Below, in pieces: positions 15,035 through 20,521 of a stretch of DNA of 20,521 nt (its first letter is position 1; the number at the start of each line of letters is the position of its first letter). Origin of the DNA: Eubacteriales bacterium (GTDB lineage: Bacteria; Bacillota_A; Clostridia; Christensenellales; Aristaeellaceae); NCBI GenBank assembly GCA_030528845.1, contig JAUMYC010000016.1, forward strand, positions 1-20,521, given 5' to 3'. The notes under the pieces are model-generated. The model had not been told where the DNA came from and searched no databases. It saw only the letters and a list, made by a program, of their open reading frames with translations. The position numbers and the translations under genes were made by a program.

Positions 15035-15054
15035 AGAGCAATGCCTTTACGGCG
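15027..15054. terminator. Hairpin carrying the stop codons of both convergent genes
   Basis: CGCCGTAAAG (15027-15036) pairs perfectly with CTTTACGGCG (15045-15054), loop of 8. The TAA of ybaK (15032-15034) is in the left arm and the TAA of the minus-strand acetyltransferase (15049-15047) in the right arm. The plus-strand exit (AGATATATTTTC) is mildly T-rich. Confidence 0.6.
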
Positions 15055-15502
15055 AGATATATTTTCTCAGCATGGGCTCGGTCGTAAGCTGTGCATCCGT
15101 AAATGCACGATAGAACCTGTCAGCCTCCTCTTTTTCGGAACGGATCAGATAATACTGATCGATCCCAAATGCTGCGCATTCCTCTTCAAACGCCTTGAAC
15201 AGGCTTTGGGCAACTCCTTTATGACGATGACCGGGCAGAACATAAACCCAGTCCACATAGGCCATTTTATAGCCGTCCTGCATGCAGCCGTAAAAATGAT
15301 ATTCGATACGGCCGATAACAGAGTTGTTTTCGATTGCAAGCAGAGAGGTGGTCCTCTGGAAAAACGGATCCGTGATCCTTTTCCTGATTCCGGCTTCATC
15401 GAAGGTTTCTGCCGTCATTTGATCGGGCTCGGCCTGCATAGCGATCTTAAGATAATCCAGATACATATCGACAGTTCCCGAATCAAGCTTTCGGAATATC
15501 AT
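15047..15502 (-). CDS. GNAT-family N-acetyltransferase (lower GC)
   Basis: A 151-residue GNAT protein: an acetyl-CoA-binding core AYVDWVYVLPGHRHKGVAQS (motif A, with the RxxGxA-type pyrophosphate loop as HRHKGVA) followed by the LFKAFEEECAAFG helix and a C-terminal FYRAF segment. The substrate is unknown. Sampled stretches are about 45-48% GC, clearly below the roughly 60-65% of neighbours such as deoB, and codon use follows, which suggests recent acquisition. GGGAG lies 9 bases before the ATG at 15502. A second, unrelated-looking GNAT gene lies 120 bases upstream on the same strand. Confidence 0.85.
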   Translation of the reverse strand: MIFRKLDSGTVDMYLDYLKIAMQAEPDQMTAETFDEAGIRKRITDPFFQRTTSLLAIENNSVIGRIEYHFYGCMQDGYKMAYVDWVYVLPGHRHKGVAQSLFKAFEEECAAFGIDQYYLIRSEKEEADRFYRAFTDAQLTTEPMLRKYISP

Positions 15503-15571
15503 CAGCCTTTACTCCCTTTCTGAAGGAATGTTGATATCACATAACAGCACGGAAAAATGGAACAAATAAGT

Positions 15572-15603
15572 ACAGGCACAGCGGCGTAAACTGCTGTGTC
15601 TGT
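15572..15603 (-). terminator. Hairpin after the second GNAT gene
   Basis: ACAGGCACAGC (15572-15582) pairs with GCTGTGTCTGT (15593-15603) with one G-T pair and a 10-base loop, 20 bases beyond the stop of the 15623-16048 gene. The minus-strand exit (ACTTATTTGTT) is only partly T-rich. Confidence 0.5.
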
Positions 15604-15622
15604 CTGCTGTTTGATATGAACT

Positions 15623-16048
15623 TTATACATCGGAAAGTTGACGGTTGCGGTAGTTGATATCGGTGCGCAGGGTAAAGCCCTGCTTCTCCCAGAAGGAGTT
15701 TCCCTTTTCGTTTCGTGCGAACACGACCAGCGCAGCTTTTGTGACGCCTTCCGCGCGAAGAGCATCCAGCGCCGCACGGACGAGCGCCCCGCCGACGCCC
15801 TTTCGCTGATGGGTGGGCGAGACTGCGGTGTGCGAGATGAACGCGCGCCTTCCGTCGTGGCCGGACAGGATCGCCCCGATGAGAGCGCCCTCTTCCACGG
15901 CGACAAAGCAGGTCTTCGGGTTGCGCAGAAGGTATTTCTCGATCCCTTCGCGCGAATCGTCCACCGTGTTCAGGCCCATCCCCGGAACAGACAGCCACAG
16001 GGCGTACACGCTGTCATAATCCTCCATGGTCATCCTGCGGATCAGCAT
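15623..16048 (-). CDS. GNAT-family N-acetyltransferase
   Basis: A 141-residue GNAT protein. MLIRRMTMEDYDSVYALW is a typical first strand and helix. CFVAVEEGALIGAILSGHDG is followed by the acetyl-CoA loop AVSPTHQRKGVGGALVRAAL (QRKGVG matches the Q/RxxGxG/A signature), and NSFWEKQGF is the usual C-terminal NxxxxxFYxxxGF element. The substrate is unknown. The start at 16048 has AGGAGGAG immediately upstream, inside the end of the XRE gene, and only 3 bases separate the two genes, so it is the third gene of the membrane protein-XRE-GNAT transcript. Confidence 0.9.
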   Translation of the reverse strand: MLIRRMTMEDYDSVYALWLSVPGMGLNTVDDSREGIEKYLLRNPKTCFVAVEEGALIGAILSGHDGRRAFISHTAVSPTHQRKGVGGALVRAALDALRAEGVTKAALVVFARNEKGNSFWEKQGFTLRTDINYRNRQLSDV

Positions 16049-16051
16049 GCG

Positions 16052-16267
16052 CTACTCCTCCTCGTCCTCTTCGAACATAAATACTTCTTCGACGCTTTTA
16101 CCGAACACTTTTGCGATATCCATAGCGAGCTTGAGAGAGGGGTTGTATTGTCCGTTTTCGAGCTTGCCGATGGTCTCGCGCCGGACGCCCACGAGCTGCG
16201 CAAGCTGCGACTGCTGCAGGTGCAGCTGTTTGCGGAATTCGTGCATCCGCGTCTTGAGAGCGGGCAT
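16052..16267 (-). CDS. Small XRE-family helix-turn-helix regulator
   Basis: A 71-residue protein that is essentially a single Cro/CI-type DNA-binding domain: MHEFRKQLHLQQSQLAQLVG, then RRETIGKLENGQYNPSLKLA holding the recognition helix, and a VFGKSVEEVF closing helix. An acidic tail (FEEDEEE) ends it. Such small regulators commonly sit next to small membrane proteins in Firmicutes and regulate their own operon. Its ATG is one base after the stop of the membrane protein gene, with GGAGG nine bases upstream. The inverted repeat at 16689-16726 is a candidate operator. Confidence 0.92.
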   Translation of the reverse strand: MPALKTRMHEFRKQLHLQQSQLAQLVGVRRETIGKLENGQYNPSLKLAMDIAKVFGKSVEEVFMFEEDEEE

Positions 16268-16268
16268 G

Positions 16269-16673
16269 TCATTTATCCTCCAGTCGTTTGAAGGCGACGG
16301 CTTGAATGATATCCATGATGCCGACGAACAGGAAGGGCATCCAGAGCGCTATGGAGCTCAGGTCCTCCTGCTTTCTGAATAAGAGAAAAAGCACAAGTGT
16401 GCCGAAGCAGAGCAGGGGCCCGATGATGTCTGCGGAGAGGGCTTTCGCTTTGGCGATGTTCTGCTCGGCCATTTCGTCCGTTTGTTCTTTGGGCGAGAAG
16501 TGCAGCATCTGCGCAAGGAAGAGCGCAAATGCAAATGAGAAGATCTGAATGATATCCGCGGCTGTGCCGGGAAGGAAGCCCGCGATCGCGCCGCCGATAT
16601 AGCACAGGCCGGATACGAGCCGGAAGAGGAAATACTGCTGTCGGATACGAAGAACGAACGTAAGCTTTTTCAT
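16269..16673 (-). CDS. Four-helix membrane protein of unknown function, paired with XRE regulator
   Basis: A 134-residue protein with about four membrane helices (near 18-36, 41-58, 83-99 and 107-127), a basic N-terminus and a charged cytosolic-looking loop (SPKEQTDEMAEQNIAKAKA). I do not recognise a named family or catalytic motif. The ATG at 16673 is chosen because GAGGT (16685-16681) precedes it by 7 bases; an upstream in-frame GTG at 16682 overlaps that site. It is first in an operon with the XRE regulator and a GNAT acetyltransferase. The pairing of a small membrane protein with a tiny XRE regulator is a recurring layout in Firmicutes; a role in envelope stress or defence would be a guess. 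Confidence 0.8.
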   Translation of the reverse strand: MKKLTFVLRIRQQYFLFRLVSGLCYIGGAIAGFLPGTAADIIQIFSFAFALFLAQMLHFSPKEQTDEMAEQNIAKAKALSADIIGPLLCFGTLVLFLLFRKQEDLSSIALWMPFLFVGIMDIIQAVAFKRLEDK

Positions 16674-16688
16674 CTGAAGCACCTCGCA

Positions 16689-16726
16689 TGTGATATATTT
16701 CTAATTTATGAGACAAATATATCACA
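16689..16726. promoter_or_regulatory. 12-bp inverted repeat, candidate operator of the XRE operon
   Basis: TGTGATATATTT (16689-16700) and AAATATATCACA (16715-16726) are exact complements separated by 14 bases, 15 bases upstream of the first gene. On the minus strand, TTGCGT (16731-16726), 17 bases and TAAATT (16708-16703) form a weak promoter that would lie between and across the arms. The geometry fits a repressor site, or a hairpin in the leader if transcription starts further upstream. Confidence 0.55.
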
Positions 16727-16745
16727 CGCAAGGCCGAGAGTCAAG

Positions 16746-16779
16746 AAAAACAGGATGCCCCGAGCGGGCATCCTGTTTT
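16746..16779 (-). terminator. Terminator of the apt-sdaAB-sdaAA-deoD operon
   Basis: A perfect 14-bp stem (16747-16760 with 16766-16779, loop CGAGC on the plus strand) begins 8 bases after the deoD stop. On the minus strand the stem runs into a T tract. This is a strong intrinsic terminator and separates deoD from the same-strand XRE operon. Confidence 0.9.
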
Positions 16780-16787
16780 GTGAGCGA

Positions 16788-17507
16788 TCAGAGCTTCTCC
16801 ATCGCCACGGCGGTATCCAGCGCGATCTCCATCATCTGGGTGAAGGTGGTCTGCCTGTCCTCGGGCGGCAGCGCTTCGCCGGTGTAGATGTGGTCGGAGA
16901 CGGTCAGAATGGCAAGGGCGCGCTTGCCGAGGCGCGCGGCGTTGGTGTACAGGCCTGCGGCTTCCATTTCGATCGCCAGAACGTTCATCTTCTTCCAGCG
17001 GTCGTTGAAGCTCGGGTCTTCGTTGTAGAAGGTGTCGGCGGAGAGCACGTTGCCCACTTTCAGCGGCACGCCGGCGTTTTCGGCGATATCGGCCGCAGTG
17101 CGCAGGAGAGTATAATCGGCAATGGGGGCAAACGTGCCGGGGATGCCGAACTGGTGGATGAAATTAGAGTTGGTGGAAGCGCCCATGGCCAGCACGATGT
17201 CGCGCAGCTTCACGTCCTCCTGCAGGGCGCCGGTGGAGCCCACGCGCAGGATGTTTTCCACGCCGTATTGGGTGTAGAGTTCGTGGCTGTAGATGGCCAT
17301 GGACGGGATGCCCATGCCGCTGGCCATGACGGACACCTTTACGCCCTTCCAGGTGCCGGTATAGCCCTGCACGCCGCGCACGTTGTTGACCAGCACGGGG
17401 TCGGTGAGGAAGGTCTCTGCGATAAATTTGGCGCGCAGAGGATCGCCCGGCATGAGCACGGTCTTGCCAAAATCGCCCGGTTTTGCGTTATTATGCGGTG
17501 TGGACAT
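16788..17507 (-). CDS. deoD: Purine nucleoside phosphorylase, DeoD type
   Basis: A 239-residue enzyme, the standard length for hexameric DeoD, which splits purine (deoxy)nucleosides with phosphate to base and (deoxy)ribose 1-phosphate. It has LMPGDPLRAKFIAETFL with the phosphate-site glycine-aspartate and arginine, VSVMASGMGIPSMAIYSHEL, ILRVGSTGAL, VLAIEMEAAGLY and the catalytic aspartate in LTVSDHI (about residue 205). The ATG at 17507 has GGAGG eight bases upstream. It follows sdaAA by 14 bases and ends at a strong terminator. Ribose 1-phosphate from this step is the substrate of deoB (3056-4225), and the free base the likely substrate of the Apt-like enzyme that heads this operon. Confidence 0.97.
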   Translation of the reverse strand: MSTPHNNAKPGDFGKTVLMPGDPLRAKFIAETFLTDPVLVNNVRGVQGYTGTWKGVKVSVMASGMGIPSMAIYSHELYTQYGVENILRVGSTGALQEDVKLRDIVLAMGASTNSNFIHQFGIPGTFAPIADYTLLRTAADIAENAGVPLKVGNVLSADTFYNEDPSFNDRWKKMNVLAIEMEAAGLYTNAARLGKRALAILTVSDHIYTGEALPPEDRQTTFTQMMEIALDTAVAMEKL

Positions 17508-17521
17508 GGTCCGTTCCTCCT

Positions 17522-18391
17522 TTATTCTTCGCTCAGCTTTTTGATGCAGTTGGCCACGGAGGGGCATGCCGCGCAGCCGCCCTCGCCGGTCTCGCGCAGG
17601 GAAGCGGGCAGCTGCTTGCCGACCTTGCCCATCGCGTCGATCATTTCGTCTGCCGGAATGGGGCAGCGCACGCCGGAAAGGGCCATGTCCGCGCTGACGA
17701 TGGCCACGGAGGCGCCGGTCGCGTTGCGGTAGACGCAGGGGACCTCGACAAGGCCGCCGACCGGGTCGCACACGAGGCCGAGCAGAGACATCAGCGCAAA
17801 GCTCAGCGCGTTCGCGGCCTGCGCGGGCGTGCCGCCCATCAGCTCCGTGAGCGCAGCTGCGGCCATGGCGGCGGCAGAGCCGCATTCCGCCTGACAGCCG
17901 CCCTCTGCGCCGGAGATGCTCGCCCTGTTGGCGATGACCTGACCGACCGCCGCGGCGGTGAACATGACCTCTGCCACCTTTTCGTCAGAGAACCCGCGCT
18001 CCTGCTGGATAGCCAGCAAAACGCCGGGCAAAATGCCGCATGCGCCCGCTGTGGGCGCGGCGACGATGCGCCCCATGCACGCGTTGCTCTCGGCAACGGC
18101 CAGCGCCATGGAGGCTGCGCGGCCAATGAGACTGCCGCCGGGCGTGAGGCCCTGCTCCGCCGCATGGGCATAGAGCGGAGCCATGCCGCCCACCATACCG
18201 GAAAGGGAGCGCATGTCCTCGCGCATGCCGTCCTTCGCGGCGTCTTTCATAATGTTCAGATATTCCATCATGCGCGCGTCGAGCTCGGCTTCTTCCACGC
18301 CGCTCGATTTTGCCTGCGCGCGCCGGGCCGCTGCATAGATCGCGCCGTCCTGTGCGGCTGTGATCAGCGCCTGCATCGATTTATCCATCAT
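17522..18391 (-). CDS. sdaAA: L-serine dehydratase, iron-sulfur type, alpha subunit
   Basis: A 289-residue catalytic subunit of the two-chain L-serine ammonia-lyase, which converts L-serine to pyruvate and ammonia with a [4Fe-4S] cluster. It has SGMVGG, IVAAPTAGACGILPG, AEGGCQAECGSA and GLVCDPVGGLVEVPCV, containing the conserved cysteines that hold the cluster. The C-terminal CPSVANC segment adds two more. Two adjacent ATGs are possible starts (18391 and 18388), with GGGAG 4 or 7 bases upstream. It follows sdaAB by 32 bases and precedes deoD by 14, so it is an internal gene of the operon. The length is normal for the separate alpha subunit. Confidence 0.96.
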   Translation of the reverse strand: MMDKSMQALITAAQDGAIYAAARRAQAKSSGVEEAELDARMMEYLNIMKDAAKDGMREDMRSLSGMVGGMAPLYAHAAEQGLTPGGSLIGRAASMALAVAESNACMGRIVAAPTAGACGILPGVLLAIQQERGFSDEKVAEVMFTAAAVGQVIANRASISGAEGGCQAECGSAAAMAAAALTELMGGTPAQAANALSFALMSLLGLVCDPVGGLVEVPCVYRNATGASVAIVSADMALSGVRCPIPADEMIDAMGKVGKQLPASLRETGEGGCAACPSVANCIKKLSEE

Positions 18392-18423
18392 TCGTCTCCC
18401 GCCTTTTCGCTGTATGATCGTGA

Positions 18424-19098
18424 TCAATCCAATTTATGCAGATACACCGCGCGGGTGATGCCGGGCAGCACGCTCAGCGAGCGCGGGTTGTCTGCCGGGT
18501 CTGCAGCGTCCACCTCAATGACCATGACTGCCTCGCCGCCCTGTGCAAGACGGCTCACGCGCATGGAGGCGATGTTGACGGATTTTGCGGCGAGCAGCGT
18601 GCCTACCAAGGCGACTGCGCCGGGCGCGTCCTTGTGCCAGATGATATAGGTGTTCTTTTCGCCCGTGAAGGAGAGGGGTAGGCCGTCGATCGCCACCACG
18701 CGGATGCGTCCGCCGCCGATGGAAGCCGCGGTGACGCAGATGACCTGACCGGAGGGGCCTTCCGCCGTGATCTGCGCCGTGTTCGGGTGCGCGTCGGCCA
18801 GCTCGCCCGTGCGGAAGCTGATCTCCATGCCCGCTTCCTTTGCCAGAGAAGGGCTTTCGCGGATGCGCATATCGTCGACGTTCATGTCCATCAGGCCGCC
18901 GATGATCGCGCGGTCCGTGCCGTGGCCGGCATAAGTGGCCGCGAAGGAGCCCGTGAGCAGCACGTCTGCCTTGACGACTTCTTCGCCGAGCAGCCGCCGT
19001 GTCACGCGGCCGATGCGCGCGGCGCCGGCCGTATGGCTGCTGGAAGGCCCGATCATGACCGGGCCGAGGATATCAAACAGGCGCATGTCTTCTGCCAT
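18424..19098 (-). CDS. sdaAB: L-serine dehydratase, iron-sulfur type, beta subunit
   Basis: A 224-residue partner of the alpha subunit encoded directly downstream. The N-terminal SDH-beta domain has FDILGPVMIGPSSSHTAGA (8-26) and GSFAATYAGHGTDRAIIGG (50-68). The C-terminal ACT domain (about 150-224) contains DAPGAVALVGTLLAAKSVNI, the ligand-binding loop-helix often used for amino-acid sensing. The start at 19098 has AAGGCGG 11 bases upstream, a loose spacing; the in-frame ATG at 19086 is an alternative. It lies 52 bases after the Apt-like gene on the same strand and no terminator is visible between them. Confidence 0.95.
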   Translation of the reverse strand: MAEDMRLFDILGPVMIGPSSSHTAGAARIGRVTRRLLGEEVVKADVLLTGSFAATYAGHGTDRAIIGGLMDMNVDDMRIRESPSLAKEAGMEISFRTGELADAHPNTAQITAEGPSGQVICVTAASIGGGRIRVVAIDGLPLSFTGEKNTYIIWHKDAPGAVALVGTLLAAKSVNIASMRVSRLAQGGEAVMVIEVDAADPADNPRSLSVLPGITRAVYLHKLD

Positions 19099-19150
19099 GG
19101 TGTGTTACCGCCTTTTTGTCATATTCAAACGGGGGAGAGGGAGCGTTCTC

Positions 19151-19705
19151 TCAGGGCAGCGGCACGCCGTCCGGGGTGAACAGCGGCAGCTTTTCCAGGA
19201 AGATGATGTCGTCTCTGTCCGCCGCGTCGCCCTCTGCAAGTACGGCCAGCTTTCCGACGATGTTTCCGCCCGCCTTGCGAACGAGCTCTTCGATGGCGCG
19301 CAGGCTCTCGCCCGTGGAGATGACGTCATCCACGATCAGCACGCGCTTTCCCTCCATCAGCTTTGCGTCCGCGCCGTCGAGGCAGAGCGTCTGCACGGCG
19401 TCAGTCGTGATGGAGCGAAGGGTGGTGCTGAAAACGTCGGTCATATAGAGCTTGGGCTTTTTGCGCGCGATGATATGCTTTTCGGCGTTGGACTGGCGCG
19501 CCATTTCGTAGGCCAGCGGGATGCCCTTGGATTCCGCGGTGATGATGATGTCGTGCTCCGGTGCGCGCTTGAGAAGCTCCCTTGCGCAGTTTACGGTCAG
19601 TTCAACGTCGCCGAAGATCACAAACCCCGCGATGGAAAGGGTATCGCTGATAGGGCAGATGGGCAGATGCCGGGTGCATCCGGCAACACTCAGTTCATAA
19701 AACAT
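19151..19705 (-). CDS. apt: Phosphoribosyltransferase, adenine phosphoribosyltransferase-like
   Basis: A 184-residue type I phosphoribosyltransferase. The PRPP-binding motif VLIVDDVISTGESL is clear near residues 122-135, and HDIIITAESKGIPLAYEMAR matches the loop and helix found in Apt and Xpt relatives. These enzymes join a free purine base to PRPP to form the nucleotide. The base specificity cannot be fixed from the sequence; adenine is the best guess. The AAGGAG upstream is about 12 bases from the ATG at 19705, a wide spacing, but a TGA just upstream excludes a longer frame. It is first in the operon with sdaAB, sdaAA and deoD, behind a good promoter at 19798-19826. Confidence 0.85.
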   Translation of the reverse strand: MFYELSVAGCTRHLPICPISDTLSIAGFVIFGDVELTVNCARELLKRAPEHDIIITAESKGIPLAYEMARQSNAEKHIIARKKPKLYMTDVFSTTLRSITTDAVQTLCLDGADAKLMEGKRVLIVDDVISTGESLRAIEELVRKAGGNIVGKLAVLAEGDAADRDDIIFLEKLPLFTPDGVPLP

Positions 19706-19733
19706 AGATCAATGCATCTCCTTGCGTATTGCG

Positions 19734-19749
19734 GGCGAACCGTTTCGCC
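19734..19749 (-). other. Short leader hairpin before apt
   Basis: GGCGAA (19734-19739) pairs with TTCGCC (19744-19749), loop of 4, within the predicted leader of the apt operon (about 19791 to 19706). It is short and there is no conserved motif of a known purine riboswitch. Confidence 0.3.
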
Positions 19750-19797
19750 ATTGTTGTGCGTATAGCGTAAGTAAATCGGCAATTCTTAACTTCATAT

Positions 19798-19826
19798 AGT
19801 ATACAGGAATCCGGGCGCATTTGCAA
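19798..19826 (-). promoter_or_regulatory. Promoter of the apt-sdaAB-sdaAA-deoD operon
   Basis: On the minus strand, TTGCAA (19826-19821), a 17-base spacer and TATACT (19803-19798) form a good SigA-type promoter. Transcription would begin near 19791. Confidence 0.75.
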
Positions 19827-19881
19827 TGCGGCCCGCTGGGAAAAGGCGGCAAATTCTTGTGTTAAGAAATGCGCAATGCTA

Positions 19882-19910
19882 TAGACAAATGCAGGAAGTG
19901 GTGGTATAAT
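19882..19910 (+). promoter_or_regulatory. Strong promoter of the tRNA cluster
   Basis: TAGACA (19882-19887), a 17-base spacer and TATAAT (19905-19910), with a TGG just before the -10 (extended -10). The first tRNA begins 34 bases after the -10. Confidence 0.85.
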
Positions 19911-19944
19911 TCTAAATCGTCAGCGGGATGACAACTTCCGGCAT

Positions 19945-20021
<77 letters not shown>

Positions 20022-20026
20022 TTGTG

Positions 20027-20103
20027 GTGGATATAGCTCAGCTGGTTAGAGTGCCAGGTTGTGGCCCTGGAGGTCGTGGGTTCGAACCCCACTATTCACC
20101 CCA
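20027..20103 (+). tRNA. tRNA-His(GTG)
   Basis: A 77-base cloverleaf: acceptor GTGGATA with TATTCAC, anticodon stem CCAGG/CCTGG, loop TTGTGGC with anticodon GTG, T-arm GGGTTCGAACCCC. G at 20026 would supply the histidine-specific G-1, opposite C73 (20100). CCA is encoded. Confidence 0.97.
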
Positions 20104-20177
20104 TTTTTTCTTTTCTGAGTATGGCGCATGGGACGGGCTCGGGAGCCGAAATCCCCTGTACCGGCTGGGTCCTCTGT

Positions 20178-20252
20178 TGGGGCGTAGCCAAGTGGTAAGG
20201 CAACAGACTTTGACTCTGTCATTCGCAGGTTCGATCCCTGCCGCCCCAGCCA
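20178..20252 (+). tRNA. tRNA-Gln(TTG)
   Basis: A 75-base cloverleaf: acceptor TGGGGCG with CGCCCCA, anticodon stem ACAGA/TCTGT, loop CTTTGAC with anticodon TTG, T-arm CAGGTTCGATCCCTG, discriminator G and encoded CCA. The 74 bases before it (20104-20177) hold no recognised gene. Confidence 0.97.
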
Positions 20253-20259
20253 GTAACAT

Positions 20260-20335
20260 GACCCATTAGCTCAGTTGGTAGAGCACTTGACTTTTAATCA
20301 AGGGGTCTGGAGTTCGAGCCTCCAATGGGTCACCA
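20260..20335 (+). tRNA. tRNA-Lys(TTT)
   Basis: A 76-base cloverleaf: acceptor GACCCAT with ATGGGTC, anticodon stem CTTGA/TCAAG, loop CTTTTAA with anticodon TTT, T-arm GGAGTTCGAGCCTCC, discriminator A and encoded CCA. Confidence 0.98.
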
Positions 20336-20364
20336 TTTTCCATTTGTCTTGCGCAGCGAGTCGT

Positions 20365-20448
20365 GCGGGCGTGGCGGAATGGCAGACGCGCCAGATTTAG
20401 GATCTGGTGCCGCAAGGCGTAAGAGTTCGAGTCTCTTCGTCCGCACCA
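20365..20448 (+). tRNA. tRNA-Leu(TAG)
   Basis: An 84-base class II tRNA with a long variable arm: acceptor GCGGGCG with CGTCCGC, anticodon stem CCAGA/TCTGG, loop TTTAGGA with anticodon TAG, variable arm TGCCGCAAGGCGT, T-arm AGAGTTCGAGTCTCT, encoded CCA. Confidence 0.97.
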
Positions 20449-20468
20449 ATTTCCTCTCGCTTCTTTAT

Positions 20469-20521
20469 GCGGTAGTAGCTCAGTTGGTAGAGCGCCACCT
20501 TGCCAAGGTGGAGGTCGCGAG
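20469..20521 (+). tRNA. tRNA-Gly(GCC), cut by the window end
   Basis: The 5' two thirds of a tRNA: acceptor GCGGTAG, D-arm GCTCAGTTGGTAGAGC, anticodon stem CCACC/GGTGG with loop TTGCCAA (anticodon GCC), then the variable loop. The T-arm and 3' end lie beyond base 20521. Confidence 0.93.

Noticed and set aside
19706..19797. Purine riboswitch in front of the apt operon
   Set aside because: The leader has a single 6-bp hairpin and none of the conserved loop sequences of the purine aptamer.
20104..20177. Possible degenerate tRNA between tRNA-His and tRNA-Gln
   Set aside because: GGCTCGGGAGCC and CCGAAATCCCC look faintly tRNA-like, but no acceptor, D-arm or T-loop consensus can be assembled.

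Overview
The window looks like part of the chromosome of a high-GC, spore-forming member of the Clostridia (Firmicutes); the exact family cannot be fixed from the sequence. The evidence is strong AGGAGG-type ribosome binding sites, a Spo0A-type DNA-binding domain, a GerM-like lipoprotein in the same neighbourhood as in Bacillus (gerM, rph, rdgB, ysnB), a deoB-dacF pair, an RqcH protein, and tRNA genes with encoded CCA ends. Most genes are ordinary housekeeping or accessory genes. I see no phage, transposase, CRISPR array or toxin-antitoxin pair.

Layout. 1-2114 (+): a tight three-gene run of CPBP-family membrane protease (5' end outside the window), GrpB-family protein and EamA/DMT transporter, closed by a hairpin. 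2313-5473 (+): a Spo0A-like regulator whose receiver has lost its phospho-acceptor aspartate, overlapping by ATGA with phosphopentomutase deoB, followed by a DacF-like D,D-carboxypeptidase whose ribosome binding site lies in a hairpin. 5528-7282 (-): rqcH, ribosome quality control. 7535-10474 (+): a gerM-like lipoprotein, a fused RNase PH/RdgB nucleotide-sanitation enzyme, and a YfcE/YsnB-like phosphodiesterase. The rqcH and gerM promoters lie back to back.

10503-14458: a carbohydrate island with a Gfo/Idh/MocA oxidoreductase and a compact DUF4838-like protein on +, and a GH35 beta-galactosidase convergent on -. Between the convergent genes is a 212-base spacer holding two related long palindromes, one next to each stop codon. 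14564-15034 (+): YbaK-type Cys-tRNA(Pro) deacylase. 15047-16673 (-): two GNAT acetyltransferases, the first of visibly lower GC, then an XRE regulator and a four-helix membrane protein. A 12-bp inverted repeat lies in front of the XRE module. 16788-19705 (-): an operon of an Apt-like phosphoribosyltransferase, L-serine dehydratase beta and alpha subunits, and purine nucleoside phosphorylase deoD, with its own promoter and terminator. 19882-20521 (+): a strong promoter and a tRNA cluster, Arg(TCT)-His(GTG)-Gln(TTG)-Lys(TTT)-Leu(TAG)-Gly(GCC), the last cut by the window end.

Functional links: purine and pentose salvage appears twice (deoB; apt with deoD), nucleotide-pool cleaning and stable-RNA processing are joined in one polypeptide, and sporulation/cell-wall genes are scattered among them. 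The features most worth a second look are the degenerate-receiver Spo0A homologue coupled to deoB, the DUF4838/GH35/oxidoreductase island with its paired palindromes, and the XRE/membrane-protein module with its candidate operator.
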